From: Pegea sp. RAD2-039
Taxonomy: Eukaryota; Chordata; Thaliacea; Salpida; Salpidae
DNA: 64,000 bases
Assembly: GCA_034620365.1 (NCBI GenBank)
Contig: JAQGEQ010000186.1
Coordinates: 1,240,001 to 1,304,000, forward strand
Direction: 5' to 3'
Shown here: positions 1 to 12,438 of the stretch, piece by piece
How the letters are laid out: every line of letters begins with the position of its first letter
Numbering within the stretch: the stretch's first letter is position 1
Translations under genes and position numbers: made by a program
The notes under the pieces: model-generated
Told to the model about the DNA's origin: nothing
The model's database searches: none
What the model saw: the letters and a program-made list of their open reading frames with translations, nothing else

Positions 1-3000
1 TATTTAGATGATTATAGTGTTAAATGATAATTCAAAATAGAAAATTGAGTTTAATTACAAACTTTTTAGGCACTTTATTAAAAATTATTTAAAATCATTT
101 TCGTTTTGTTTTGATAAAACGAGTTTGGTTTATAGTTTAGAACTGATCGATTGACTATGAGCAATAGGTTTACTAATTTACATATAAGTATATTAAAAGA
201 TTTATATCAACGATTTTAACGACGCAAAGAGCTTTATAACTAAATATTTTTATTGATGACTGAAAAATCAGCAAATGTTTTTAAAAATTGAAGAACAAAA
301 ACAAATTATTATACTTTAAAAGTTAACTTTTTTTGAAGTTTAAGGACAAAGTTTTGTAAGAAATCTTTCCACATAAATAAAACAAGTTCTCAAGAATTTG
401 ATATCACAATTTGTCGAACCCACGCATTGTGCAAAACTATGTTAAAATGTGTGGGACACATCTGATCGGTTTCAACTAGTTACTCAAGTTGATTTCATTG
501 TGGGGGTAATAAAAATAAAACTTAAAGTACCCAATTCTACATCTTACTTAAAAAAGACTAAAAAAAGTTTCGTTTTTTAATATTTACCTAAAAATTTCAG
601 TTTTTTATTTATAGTTTAACTATTGAGCAATTATAATTGTACAGATCAATAATTTATTATTTCTACTTATAATAATTCTTGATACATTTCAAAAAGTTAA
701 ATATCAATTGACATATCATAAAAGATATCTACTTATAATGAAAGATTTTATTTTTTTAGAACTTATTTCGATCTTTTATCTAGGCCTCTAAATCTTTAGT
801 TTATACTTGCATTTACATAGAAGAAATCTATTTAAGGAATATATTTATTGATCATATTATTATTCAATTGGTTAAATATTAATCTAAGCATTTGTATTTT
901 TTACTACATATATTTTTCTTACTTTCTTTTTGTGAATTTAAATTTTGGCATTAAAGTTAAATCATTATGTGAACAAATTGTTTGTTTGTTTTCTACTGCA
1001 CTCATTTTTATTGAGAAATCAATGATCAAAAGCCTGCATAACAACTTGATTAAATAAAATGATCATGGGCAACTGCATCAGCATTAGATTTGTTCTTTAC
1101 TTCTCCATTTTCAGACTTTTCAGGTATTTTGGTTGCTTATGTGTATGGAGTTGATTTGGTAACTAAATAATTGAGAAAATATTTATTCAAACAAAACTTT
1201 GTTTATAAATATCAAATATAGTAAGAAACTATTTATAAGTAGTACCAAACAATTTTTGCTCACTAGTTTAATTTCTGTTTATAACAGACCAACATATTTA
1301 TTCTATTCGTTTGAACACTTTACTTTATTTAAAAACTATTTCTAAAAGTAACATATTAGAAAAACATATCATGGCCATAAATTTAGTCGAGTTAAAATAA
1401 GTTTTATCTTGATTTTAAAGTGTGTAACATACTATTACACAGATGATAACACTGATGAGATAAAAATCCTTTTTATATATATAAAATCAAAAGATATACT
1501 TTTAATATAGAGTTTTAAAAATAATTTAAGAGATATTGGATTTAAAAATTTTAACTCGACAGCACAATAATAACTTCTTAAAACAAATTTCAAATTGAAA
1601 AAGTAACAGGTATTTTCCCACAAAAAACAGGTATTATTTTGGATATTCTACTCATATAACATTGTTGTTATTAGTTTTAGAAACATTCTTATGGTTTTAT
1701 ACCAAATTAATCATACACTTGTATTAATTGTTAAAGTTTATCTAACTACCTTAATCAATTTGATAAATAATTTACTTTTTCTACTAAAGTTTAACACCAA
1801 GATAAAGTTTTGATTTATGCTATTAGTAATTCTGTTTCATATTCTACATGAACTAAAGAAAAGTAAATGAAAATCAGTTAGATTGCTTCTACAGTAAAAA
1901 ATCCTTAATAAAATTTAGCCAAAAAAAGGTTTGAATGTGCTGAGGAAACACGCGGCTAAGTTTTGTCCTGCTTGGTGTAAATATTCTTGGAAAAAGTTTG
2001 AAACTTGGTTATTTACATCAACACTACTGAAGTCTAAGATTTATTAAAAACTCAGTTAAGTATTTTATACAAGGATACAAGATAAACCTTCATTCATTAC
2101 AGAAGGTTTGAAAAATTAGAAATTTTAATAAACTGAATCTACCAAACAAATTTTTCTTGATATTAAAACATTTTAAAAATAGAGTAAAAGTTATAAAAAT
2201 ATCTAAAAACTCTTTTTACTGATAAAATATTAGTAAAAAGTAAATCATAAAGGGTTTTTTTAGCATTATAATATATTTTTTGGTACAAAATATTCATTGT
2301 AAAGTTTCTGGAAGTAATTTAGAAATTAAACTTGAAAAATAGATAAAATATTAATATTTTGCATGGTGTCATTCTGATCACCAGACAAATATGTGCTTTT
2401 TGATTACAACTACAATGTTACTTGTAATTTTTAATGATCTAAAGTTTTACATATTGTTTAAATTAAACCTCAAAACACAGCTTGTTATTTTTGTGTTGAA
2501 CTGTTTATTGGCCATTATTTATATAATTTGAAAATAGTTAAGTTCACAGCCAGAAGAATGTATTTCGTTGTAAATTGTTAAATAAATAAGAAAATATTAG
2601 ATATTTTAGTTCAGCAAAATTTTCAAATGTTTTCAAGTTTATTGTGCGATTGTGTTTATTCTAAACAATTTACAATTACAGAAAAGAATTGTGTAAATAT
2701 TGTTTCAGAAGTATACAATTAAACTTTAAAATGTAAACTGCACGAAGAAAATTGGAAGTATGTTATCATTATTGTAAATTAACTTTTGAGATATTTAAAC
2801 AAATAAATTATAAAAAGATATTTATCGTAAACAAAACAGTTCCTAAGCAATGTTTACATTTAAAAGTTTCGGAAAATGTATTCTTAGAGCTGTTTTCATA
2901 AAAACAGTGATTTATTTCATTTTTAAAGTCAAAGTATGAAGCTTCATTATTAGTTAGAACTTTTAATCTTACATTTTCATCAAACTGTATATTTCACCAA

Positions 3001-3286
3001 AAGTTACTTGTTGCCAAGCTTTTTATAGACTTGGAGATATTCGTAATTTGATATTTTTACATTGAAAAGAATTTTTACGGATTCAAATTTTTGAAAACTA
3101 TTCAACTGAAACTTCACTGAAATGAACAGATTTTAAAGTTTTTAAAAATAAGCTTATAACTTTTCAATATACTAACATTTTTAATAAACTCAATGAATAA
3201 GCAATATATCAATCATACATACGTTTTCTTTAGAAGGTTTTATTTCATTCTTATTTTTCGGAAAAGAAACGTAAGTTATAGAAATA
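1..3286. other. AT-rich intergenic sequence, no gene seen
   Basis: I see only short open frames rich in Leu, Ile, Phe, Lys and Asn, as expected by chance at this base composition. None has a recognisable domain, a convincing exon boundary or a familiar motif. No tRNA-like fold, tandem array or terminal repeat stood out by eye. Upstream exons of a gene outside the window cannot be excluded. Confidence 0.5.
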
Positions 3287-4880
3287 ATGAAAGTATTTAG
3301 CTGTCATTTAATGGAAAGTTACCAAAGCCTCATGTACCAGCAGAAACAAAAGTTTGAGGTTGATAATGGTAGCAAAGATGATTTGATGATCAAAGTTATC
3401 TATGTAAAGCCAAGAATATTATTTTATTGCAGAATTTGTGGAATAGACAAATAGATTACTTGTCAATCGTCACCATATCTTTCGTAGAAAAGAAGTTAAG
3501 ATGTTATTGCAGGGTAAAAAGAATGCTGATAATATAAACCAAACACAAAAGTCAATATTTCGAATGGTCACGTAAAGGAGAAAGACAAAATCTTTGCGTT
3601 TTTATGACCGTATTTATTTTTCATTGGTTAAAACTTTACACGAATATAAATAGATTAAGTTAATAAGCAGACGCATTATACAACCACCAGCGAGCAAAAC
3701 AGAAAACGATTCGATAAAACTGCACAAATTAGAATTAGACCAAAGTCCAAAGAAGAAGAAATAAGATGAAACTAAGAGCTATTTGTTAGAATTTTCATCG
3801 CAAAAGCAAACTTTTGACAAGCTTACACGAGCAAGAAAAATGCGTTTAGTTTAGTTTAGATGCATTACAATAAACATATCAATTCAATAATTGAAAGTAT
3901 AAAACGAAATCAGAAGATTTTAATTTTAATACAATCATAGAAAAGTAGAATGTGTTTCTGATGTTAATAGCATAATATAGCTACACACTATATAAAGGCC
4001 ATACACCTTATAAATAAAAATACTTAACATAAGTATAAACACTCTACTAAATTTCACCAAATATATTTTTTAATACTAGAGAAGTATTGAAATAAAACAA
4101 AGTTATTTCAGTAATGTTTTGTTATAAAATTTGCCTTATTTATTTAAAACAATACTGTGATAAAAATAAAGAAAATTTTAGAAAGAAAAAGCTTATTAGA
4201 AATGAATATCTAAAATTTTCTCCTTCAGTTTCTATTTAAGTTGTTAAATTGTTCACTGCAAGTGAGAAAAAGTTCAGATTTGTTGATGGCGACGGAATTT
4301 TCTACAATAAGCACAATCATATCTTTAAAAGAAATAAAATATGCGCTCTGAAAGATGATGAAGACCTCTTCCACAAAGTTCATGAAGGATAAAACATCAA
4401 TGACAAAAAATTGTTTCAGTATCTGCTTAAAACACTGTCTTTTTTCAAAAAAGTAATTACGGAATCAAATAAATCAAAATAGCTGAAATTACAAATAGAA
4501 CACTTGCTTGAAAAACATCAGATTGGTGAAAAAGCTTACGATAAAACTTAATCTTTTCAAGTTATTTAGATGTAAAAGTTGACTTTAATCTAATTTGAAT
4601 TTGTTTAAACAGTGGACATATAAGAGAAATAAAATGAAACGTATATCGAAGAGGTACAATTGTATACCAAACGCTGAAACATTTTTAAATGCATGTTATT
4701 TAGTCGTGACCACTGATAAAACGTCGAACGCATAGAGTCAAATACAATTTTTGAATACATCGAAGGAGGGAATGTAATTGATAATTCTATAGGTATGCTA
4801 AAGCTTTTGATAAAAGCTAATAGCCATCATAGGAAACAGCAAAAGCATAAAAGTCTTCAGTAAAATAATGACACTTATAA
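3287..4880 (+). pseudogene. Possible decayed coding region, family unknown
   Basis: Several short plus-strand stretches read like real protein but are cut by stops and frame changes. The first runs from an ATG at 3287 for 55 codons to a stop near 3454 and ends with a Cys-x2-Cys-like stretch (YCRICGIDK). A second, around 4280-4390, reads VDGDGIFYNKHNHIF and then ALKDDEDLFHKVHEG before a stop, and stays readable for about 30 more codons. Their charged composition differs from the Phe/Leu/Ile-rich random frames around them. The second piece vaguely recalls the zinc-binding region ahead of retroelement integrases, but I cannot place it in a family. It may be a worn mobile element, a dead gene or chance. 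Confidence 0.2.
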
Positions 4881-4890
4881 CAATAAAAAG

Positions 4891-4896
4891 TTTATT
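4891..4896 (-). terminator. Candidate polyadenylation signal for the Ikaros-family gene
   Basis: TTTATT on the plus strand reads AATAAA on the minus strand. It lies about 515 bases beyond the stop codon at 5411, so the 3' UTR would be roughly 0.5 kb. Other A/T hexamers nearby could serve instead; no transcript evidence is available. Confidence 0.35.
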
Positions 4897-4914
4897 TATG
4901 AAAGAAAGCAAAAA

Positions 4915-5118
4915 TTATAGATAATTTTTGGTTTTGTGTATTTGGATTAGTAAAGAAGAAATTTTTGGACGATAAAATAAAACAGTTATAATAAGTAGAA
5001 GAAAAATGATAGCAATCATTATAAAGAAAGAAAATATCAGCCACAAAATATCAGACACTTTTGATTTGGAAAATTGTTCAGCTGCAAACGAAGCCAAAAG
5101 CTTTACTTTAATAAACAA
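4915..5118 (-). other. Short frame with a membrane-like segment in the probable Ikaros 3' UTR
   Basis: This minus-strand frame encodes a strongly hydrophobic run (WLIFSFFIMIAIIFLLLI) followed by a basic tail, like the last exon of a membrane protein. A good acceptor-like sequence (tttgcag) lies inside it at about 5080-5085. No upstream exon in matching phase was found between it and the Ikaros stop, and it falls inside the likely 3' UTR. Phe/Leu/Ile-rich frames also arise by chance at this composition. Most likely not a gene, but noted because the segment is well shaped. Confidence 0.12.
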
Positions 5119-5410
5119 AATATATCATGTCACTTAAATCTCAGCATTTTGAGTGTTTGCAGGGCTGTAAAACTTAGACTATTGATTGACTTGATTTAGC
5201 CAAAGAAAAGTTCTAAAAAAGCTGTTTCTATGTTGAGAGCTTCATACAAAGATGATAAATATAGCCATAACTTAATACAAATAAATGATTGCACCAAATG
5301 GGATGGCTTATAATCACAGAACACCTAACAGTTTATGTCTAATTTTATCAGAAACTACCCAAGTTATGAGAGAGGTCGATTTTTGGTCAACAGAATCAGT
5401 ATCTAGTTAT

Positions 5411-8400
5411 CTAGGAGCTGGACGAGTTTGGTTGAAATTGGTGCCAAACTGGTCTGCGATGTGAGAACGAACTTCCCTGACCATTAGATGCACTGGTCGA
5501 AGGCTGGTCACTAGCTGAGTCATCTTGGACTCGAGATCCTGATGCAACACTATTAGAGCTAGAGGCAATTCTAGGGAGATTCTTTTCGCTTTCAGGGACA
5601 TCGTGACCGTGCATAAGATGCGAGTAAAAATGGTAAAGACCAGATGACCGATGTCCGCACAAGTTACATTCAAATGGATCGCGAAAGCCGTGGCAACCCA
5701 AGTGAATAACAAAAACCACGTGATCAAGAAACAAGCAATGACAATGGGCACAATGATAAGCTGGGACCTCTTCTGGCTCACGGTCAGGATCTGAAGAAAT
5801 TGTTTGGAAAACTCTCAAACCAGAATTTGCTGCATTTCCTGATCTTATATTACGAAGTGATGGAGATGAAGATTTAGAATTTTCTCCGTTCTCGCTCTTT
5901 GGTGCTATTTGAGATGAGCTAGAAGGAAGATCAGGTACGGGTGCGGCTGCAACAGTTGCTGTGTTGTTCCACAAACGTGGTCGGTAAGATGGTATCATAG
6001 AAGCTGCTGCTGCGGCCGCCGCTGCTGCAGCAACCGCTGATGCGTTTCTACCATTATTGATAAGAGGTGGATATGATGGTGAACCATTTCCTTGACTCGG
6101 GCTCTGAAGATTAGATCTCAATTCAAAGCAGTCTCTTTTACAATTTGATGAAATTTTTATACGATTTTCATTTCTTTAATTATTAATTGAATATTGAAGC
6201 CAACCACTAACCAATTTATGTTGGTCTTCTTGCACGTGTTCTTGTTGGTACTTTTGGTGTTCTTTAAACTGCATGTGATGTTGTTGTAGATAGAGGAACA
6301 AACTTTGTTGAGCAGCTGTCAGAATTTATTAAGTTAAAATAGAAAGACTAATAATTGTGGATAGATAGAGAATTTTATAGCTGAATAACAATTTAATCTT
6401 TATTATTTATAAGAAATATTTTAATTCAATTGAATGCCTTTAAACATGTTTAGATGTCAATTACAATTTGCGTTTAATGTGTGATACGATGAATGTAATG
6501 ATGAAGTAAATAGATCGTTTAGAATTATACCTCATGAAAGCAACTTAACCGAGAAGCAACAAAAACTATTGCATGCAAGCTTACAAAGTATCTGCAATTG
6601 CTTATTTCTTTTAAAAACAATATTTTCTACTCATTGTGGATTTTTATTTAGAAAACTTTTTCCAATAAAGCTAATAAAGCGGTGATATTTTCAAGTTACA
6701 TGGTAAATAGGAAATTTGTTTGCAGCTGGTCAAATAATTATTACAAAAACAAAAACTTTTTTAGTTGATTGATTAGTTTTTATAACGAACAAATGAACTA
6801 AATAATCTTGTTAGTTCACTTTATCACTATGAGTTTGAATGCAAAAAAACTCTGTTAGTAAATTACTACATTGTCTATCTGGCTACTATTTGATCAATGA
6901 AAATGAACTCAGTAAATCGACTAGTTAGTTAAATATTTTCTAAAGTAACATCGTTACTTGTAAAAGGAAATTTTTCGCTTTGTTCTGAGTTCATAGATCT
7001 CATATCAAGCGCAGTTGACACGTTGATTCCCATTGAAGGAGACAGAGATCCGTTAAAGGTATCTTTACTGTCCTGAGCATCTCCAAACTCAACAGATGCT
7101 GCATAATTTTGTGTTTTTACTATTTTTTTACGCAAACGTTAAACTGATTGTTTTGTGTTTGAAAATCGTCCGTTTCTACCTAATCGATATCTGTTTTATA
7201 GTCTCCTATTTTATTTGATTGTAGCTAAGCAACATAAGATTATTTTCTTTTCTATTCTTACTTGGATTAGGTAGGAACATGTTCTTCTTCGGAGCTAGAT
7301 CAAGCGGCTGATACTCTTGTGAGGTTTCCTACACAAGTTGAAAGAATTTAAAACATAATTCTTAATTTAAATAATCAAGCTACAAAATTATCAAAATATT
7401 TTTTGTCAAAGGTTTTGAAATTGTTGCTCGAAGAGTTTGCATATTCAAAGACTTTTACATTTCTAATAGTTTGTTCTTTGTAACATTACCATAGAGAAAT
7501 AAAAAAGAATAATCTAGAAATCTAAAAGAATTGAAATACTTTCCATTTAATATCACAAGAATTTTTAGTGATCAACAAATTAATAATATTAAGTTAATTA
7601 GTCAACATCAAATAAGCCTTTGAATATTCTTAGTCAAGTGAAAAACAAAACAATAAAACTTTGAACAGAAAAACAAATACCTCAGTATTCTGTAGACTTG
7701 TAGTTGCAACGTTGGATTCGTTAGTATAATAACGAGATTGATGAGAGTTCACTACACTTGACCAGAACGAGTTTATTGGGTTTGTAAAATCTGATCGTGG
7801 TATTGGATTCTGAAAACCAAGCTTGTTTCTGGTGAGTTGCTGAGGAGATGGCATAGAGTTTTCATTCATCTGTTGCATAAGAATGACAAGAATGAGATAC
7901 ACATAAACAAAAAAATTTACATTTTGCTGTTTCAAAAAATTTAGTGTTGAAAATAATTGAAAAAAGAAATTAAATTAAGTTTTTAGATTTTTAACAAACT
8001 TTTATTTGGTTAAGAATACTGCTGAGGTTGAAAAGATATCAACAAAAGAAAACTTTAACAAACTTTTCGACATATTTACTAATACTTAGATAATCAAATT
8101 ATTCCAACAATCTACATTTTCTTCTGTAAGAATTTTTCTATTCTAAGAATTCTTACATTTAGTCCATAATAACAGCTAGGTAAATTTTGATGAATGATTA
8201 CTCATAATTTACAAAAAGAACAACAAAGATGCAGCATATGAAAAGCGTTTTTGATAAACACATTGCATCATCCTTGTGATAAGTAATATCAACCAAGTTT
8301 GAAAGAAGAGGAAGTTTCTGATAAGCTCTCTAGTTACCAGAACTTCTATCAGCTTATAGTATACTAAAAGTGATTTCAAACTTCAATTGAAATGTGGTCA

Positions 8401-11400
8401 AAAAAGTCGAAATGGGAAAACCATAATCACGAGTGGAAAACACATTTCCAGAATATTTGTAAGACCGCCGAAGCAGAATGTCAAATTACTCAAAGTTGGA
8501 GTAATTATTGGAATATTTTGGTCTTACCCGAGGACGTTTTTGAGGATTAGTAGCTTTTCGCTTCCCACTACTACCTCCTGCTGTGTTACCATGCATAGAT
8601 ACTGTCGGTTGTATGATGTTAGTGGCCGGTCCAGTCATCGCCATCAAACTTGGAGCTAATGTGGGTCTTGGAAAGGGATCTGGGGCACAACTGATCTTTG
8701 GATATTGTTGAAAGTTTGATATTCTCATCATAGAGTCCGGGTATTTTCCAATCATGGTTGGTGGATCAACACTTCGGCGTTTTTGTGTCATTCGGTTGGA
8801 AGGTTTGCGGGATACCACTGAAAAGTATTTAGTTACTTAGCATCATATACTTGAAAAATAATGTGACGCAAAAACCTTCAAATTTATATTTCAATTAGAA
8901 ATCAACTGAAGAGTTAAAAAAGTAAAAGTGAAAAAAGTTTAAAAAATTTGAAGAGTATAAGAAGGTATCATTTGAATCAGATTTTTTGTGGTTATGCTGA
9001 AAAATGAAATTTTTTGTGGTTTTCTAAAACCGGTTGGTTATTCGTTTCAACAAACTCCTGAAGGTATTTTTGCACAAACAACAAGCTTCTTGAACTTGTT
9101 TGCCCTTTTGTCAAACTTCAATCTATGATCTATAATCAAAAATGTTGCATCGGCACACAACTTTGGTTTATTGCAGTTGCTACGCATTAGTAGCTAATAA
9201 CATTTTGAATAATTTACCACAAAACTTTTTAATCAAATAAAAATCTATTGAAGAAGATCAGGTAATCACCTGCGAGACTTGCCGCTTGAGCTGCAGCATA
9301 TGGAGAAGTCCTGCTCTCTTCTCGACTACTGCACTGAAACTCATGTTCCTTCAATGACTGCCGAGATTTATAGCTTCGAGCACAGTAAACACATCGGTAT
9401 GGTCGAACATCTACGTTTAGTAGAAAATAAAAAGTTACTTACAAAGTATTAGCATAAAAAAGCTTCTACTGCAATTGAAGAAATAATTCACTTATTTCTA
9501 AATACTTTTTATATTTTTGCAAACTATAAAATATCTATCTAAGCTGCAATGATGTTGTTTTTTGCAAGGAATAGAAAATTAGTTTAAAAATTTCTATTAT
9601 TAAACTTGTAATGAATCAATTCGAAGATCTTGTTTTAAGTGAACAGATCAATCTTTTGTCTTAAGACGATTTTTAATTGTATGTCATTAAAAGTTAAAAG
9701 TATTATTTTCATTGAATCATTGTATTTCCCTTTTTATTCAATTTACGAGTTCAAAAATGATTCGGTCTACCAGCTCCAACTTCAACCCCACAGGCTATAT
9801 GCTTTTCACTCAAAATTAAAGTTTTTTTCATTTATAACCTAATCTGAACGAAAAAAGTCGTATTGACTTTGAAGAAATTAAATTAGAACTTTTTTTTCAA
9901 AACTCATTGAATCGAAGTTGTATGTTGCTTACAAAAACTGGAAAAACCGGTTAATTTGAACAGCAAGCATTTAGTACACGTTTTAGATTTAAATAATAAC
10001 TTTTTTCTATATTGGATTATCACACAAAACTATTTTGAGTGAATTTTCATTTTGGGTTTGTGTTTGCAAGCTTTTATTTTATGGAATTAAAATAAAGTTT
10101 ACTTTAGAGTTTTTTTGTTATAACTCAACTGTAAAGCATGAAAAACCATGATTCAGCTAATGCTTGATTAGCACTTCCGTTTACAGATTCCTCATACCAA
10201 TAAAAATCTTCTAAGCTTAAATACTGGAGTTATCACGATAGTCAAAAAAAATTCTAATAACGTGAATAAGTGGGTCACGAAAAGTAATCAGTTTGGCGCG
10301 TTTTTGATCACATATAAACATGAAATATCTGGTTTCAAAAAAGCTTGCTACTATAAAAACGTAAAAACCGAAAAATTAATTATAATAGTCAAAGATGCTA
10401 CTGACCAGAATGGATTCGCATGTGACCATTTAAAGCATCGCGGCGACGGCACTTATAGGAACACTCAGGGCACTGGAAAGGTTTTTCATCAGAATGAATT
10501 TTATAATGTCGCCGGAGGTTGCCTTTTTGTGTAAAAGCTTGTGAGCATTGGTCGCACTTATAAGGTCGCTCACCTAAAAACATAAAGGACTATTTAAACG
10601 AATATTAAGAATATTTTATTCAAACAAAAGTTGAAGCAGTCTGTTGTTTAATGTTATATCCGCTTTAAAGATTGTAACGAATGTAATGGCATCAAAAACT
10701 GCCGATATGTAGAAAAATTTCAAACGGTTATAATTGAAAAAAACTGCTTTTGTGATGACACATTGATTTAAAGTTTTTCTATTTATTAGGGACATAAAAG
10801 AAAATTTATGCAAAGTTGCGGTGGTGCTTGCGGAGTACTTAAATCTACAAACAAATATGTTTCAGAAGCCGGATATACTGTTCACTGTTTTAGCTGTTGA
10901 TATCAAAATTTTAGAGCCATTATCTTTTAACCAATCATTAGTTAGTTTAAAGATTTATTATCACTCATAAACGCGAGAACTGCTAGCTTGAAGTGCAACT
11001 AAAATTAGAGTCATCATAACATTTCCTTATATCAATTAAAAAAGTAAATTACAAAATCCACTTAAACCATTCTATTTGTAGCTAACCAGGAAGAGGAACA
11101 CTGTCTACACTGCAAAAAGCTTTTATGGGCAAGTTTATGTTGAAATGGGACACATTACAATTTGCCACATTTAAAGAGTTTAGTATAATGGGCGTGAAAA
11201 AAACCTGTATGTGAACGAATATGGACTTGATAGTGGCTTTGTCCAGCACAAACTATTCCACAAGTCTCACATGCTATTGAGTTGACTCCTCGATTGTTTG
11301 ATGACGATGTAGTTTGCACTGGAAGCAGCATTTGAGACTCAATCTTATCGTAGCTGTAATTTGAGCTGGGTTCAGTTGTTGTTGTTGATGAAGTGGTTAG

Positions 11401-12438
11401 AATTTTCTTTTCATCTACTGTTGCACAACCTTAAATTTTTTTAGGATACTGTTTAATAAATGAATAAAATTTAAATGAATGGAAAAATTAAAATGATATT
11501 TGATTTAGAATAAATAAAAAGCGTTTTATAGACCACTATATAATTTAGTTATTTTTTAAGAAAGAACTTAAAAATACCTTGTAAGAAGACTACAATAGGG
11601 TAACTTTCAAACCTCTTTAGTGTATCTAATTTATTTGATTATTTTTAAAAAAGTGCCCTTTAAAGACAAATGTTTGTGTTAAGGACTTTAATTGTGGTCA
11701 GTTTTAGTGTCCAAAGAAACAAATAATAACTTAAAACTGAGGAGAAACTAATTAAAGCGATAGTATATAATTGAGTTAAGTGTTTAAAGATTTTCAAATC
11801 AAATCTAATCAACTGTTTTTCTGCTTTTCAGAAAAGAAGAAGAACTAAAACATAAATTTTTAAATTTAATATCAGTTTTCCCGTCAAATTTAGATGGAGG
11901 CGTCAGCTAAAAATAGTTTAGATTTCCTGCTTTCCACAGAAAACTAAAATAGTTTTATGTGAGGTTTCAGCTAATTTTGAAGAGTAGCTTAAGTTTAATA
12001 ATGAAATTTTAGGAGTTAACACAAAAATGTAACTTCACATACTTGATTTTGGTAGCTGAATCTGATTCTGTAACTGTATGCTATTGTGATCGAGTGCTCC
12101 CGGTGAAGACGATAAATTAGAGCCTGCAGTCAAATCTGTTGGCGAGTTTTGATTGGATAGAAGTGATTTTTTGATATTCTTATTGGCTGAATCACTCAAA
12201 TCAAGTTTCTCATTGCTATCTCCATTCATCTTTTCGTCACCAGCTTTAGTAGATAATATTGTATTAGATTCATCTAAAACCATTTTAGCTGACTGCTTGT
12301 TAAATATTTCATGAATAACTTACCATTAGACTCATTTGAACGAGGATTTTCCTCTATTTCAATTTCTTTAGACTTCTCAGTAATTAAACATGGCTCATTC
12401 ATTTCATTTGTATATTTTCGATCATTAGACGAATTCAT
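5411..12438 (-). CDS. IKZF: Ikaros-family C2H2 zinc-finger transcription factor, 11 coding exons, 788 aa
   Basis: Exons (minus, 5' to 3'): 12438-12324, 12288-12043, 11417-11205, 10573-10406, 9410-9270, 8817-8528, 7869-7681, 7328-7262, 7098-6958, 6315-6212 and 6103-5411. All are bounded by GT/AG and all phases agree. Finger 1 uses C170, C173, H186 and H190; fingers 2 and 3 (198-246) carry TQKGNLRRH and [10 protein letters not shown]; finger 4 is CCHC (C254, C257, H270, C274). This is the Ikaros DNA-binding block, which in the family recognises GGGAA cores. The C-terminal pair (about 674-728, with [17 protein letters not shown]) is the family's dimerisation module. Between the blocks lie basic stretches (near 305 and 379-391), a PLDLA motif (462-466), a Gln/His-rich segment (524-558) and ten alanines (about 583-592). 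At 788 aa it is longer than human IKZF1 (519 aa). Predicted to be a nuclear, sequence-specific regulator. The ATG at 12438 is the first in the open first exon; untranslated exons may lie upstream. Confidence 0.93.
6002..6031 (-). repeat. Ten-residue polyalanine tract in the Ikaros-family gene
   Basis: Ten GCN codons in a row, read on the minus strand, code for alanine within the last exon. The codons are mixed (GCT, GCA, GCG, GCC), so this is not a pure triplet microsatellite, and the block is much more GC-rich than its surroundings. Alanine runs are common in repressive regions of transcription factors; a role here is inference. Confidence 0.8.
11062..11204 (-). pseudogene. Zinc-finger-like relic or alternative exon in Ikaros intron 3
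   Basis: Reading straight through the donor at 11205/11204 in the exon-3 frame gives LFKCGKL, one stop codon, then [19 protein letters not shown], then a further stop at 11062-11064. This resembles a C2H2 finger (aromatic-x-Cys, Phe, Leu, His) followed by the start of a second one. The normal splice to exon 4 already gives the canonical HTGERPY linker and all four Ikaros fingers, so this segment is surplus. It could be a decayed duplicate of neighbouring finger exons, a read-through isoform that truncates the protein after finger 1, or chance. Confidence 0.3.

Noticed and set aside
5407..5781. Minus-strand frame overlapping the last Ikaros exon
   Set aside because: It reads the dimerisation-finger exon in the wrong frame; its hydrophobic look is a by-product.
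8387..8659. Plus-strand open frame of 90 codons
   Set aside because: It lies antisense to Ikaros exon 6, which carries conserved phase and splice sites; the plus frame is a shadow.
10262..10534. Plus-strand open frame of 90 codons
   Set aside because: It is antisense to the exon coding Ikaros fingers 2 and 3 and has no recognisable protein content of its own.
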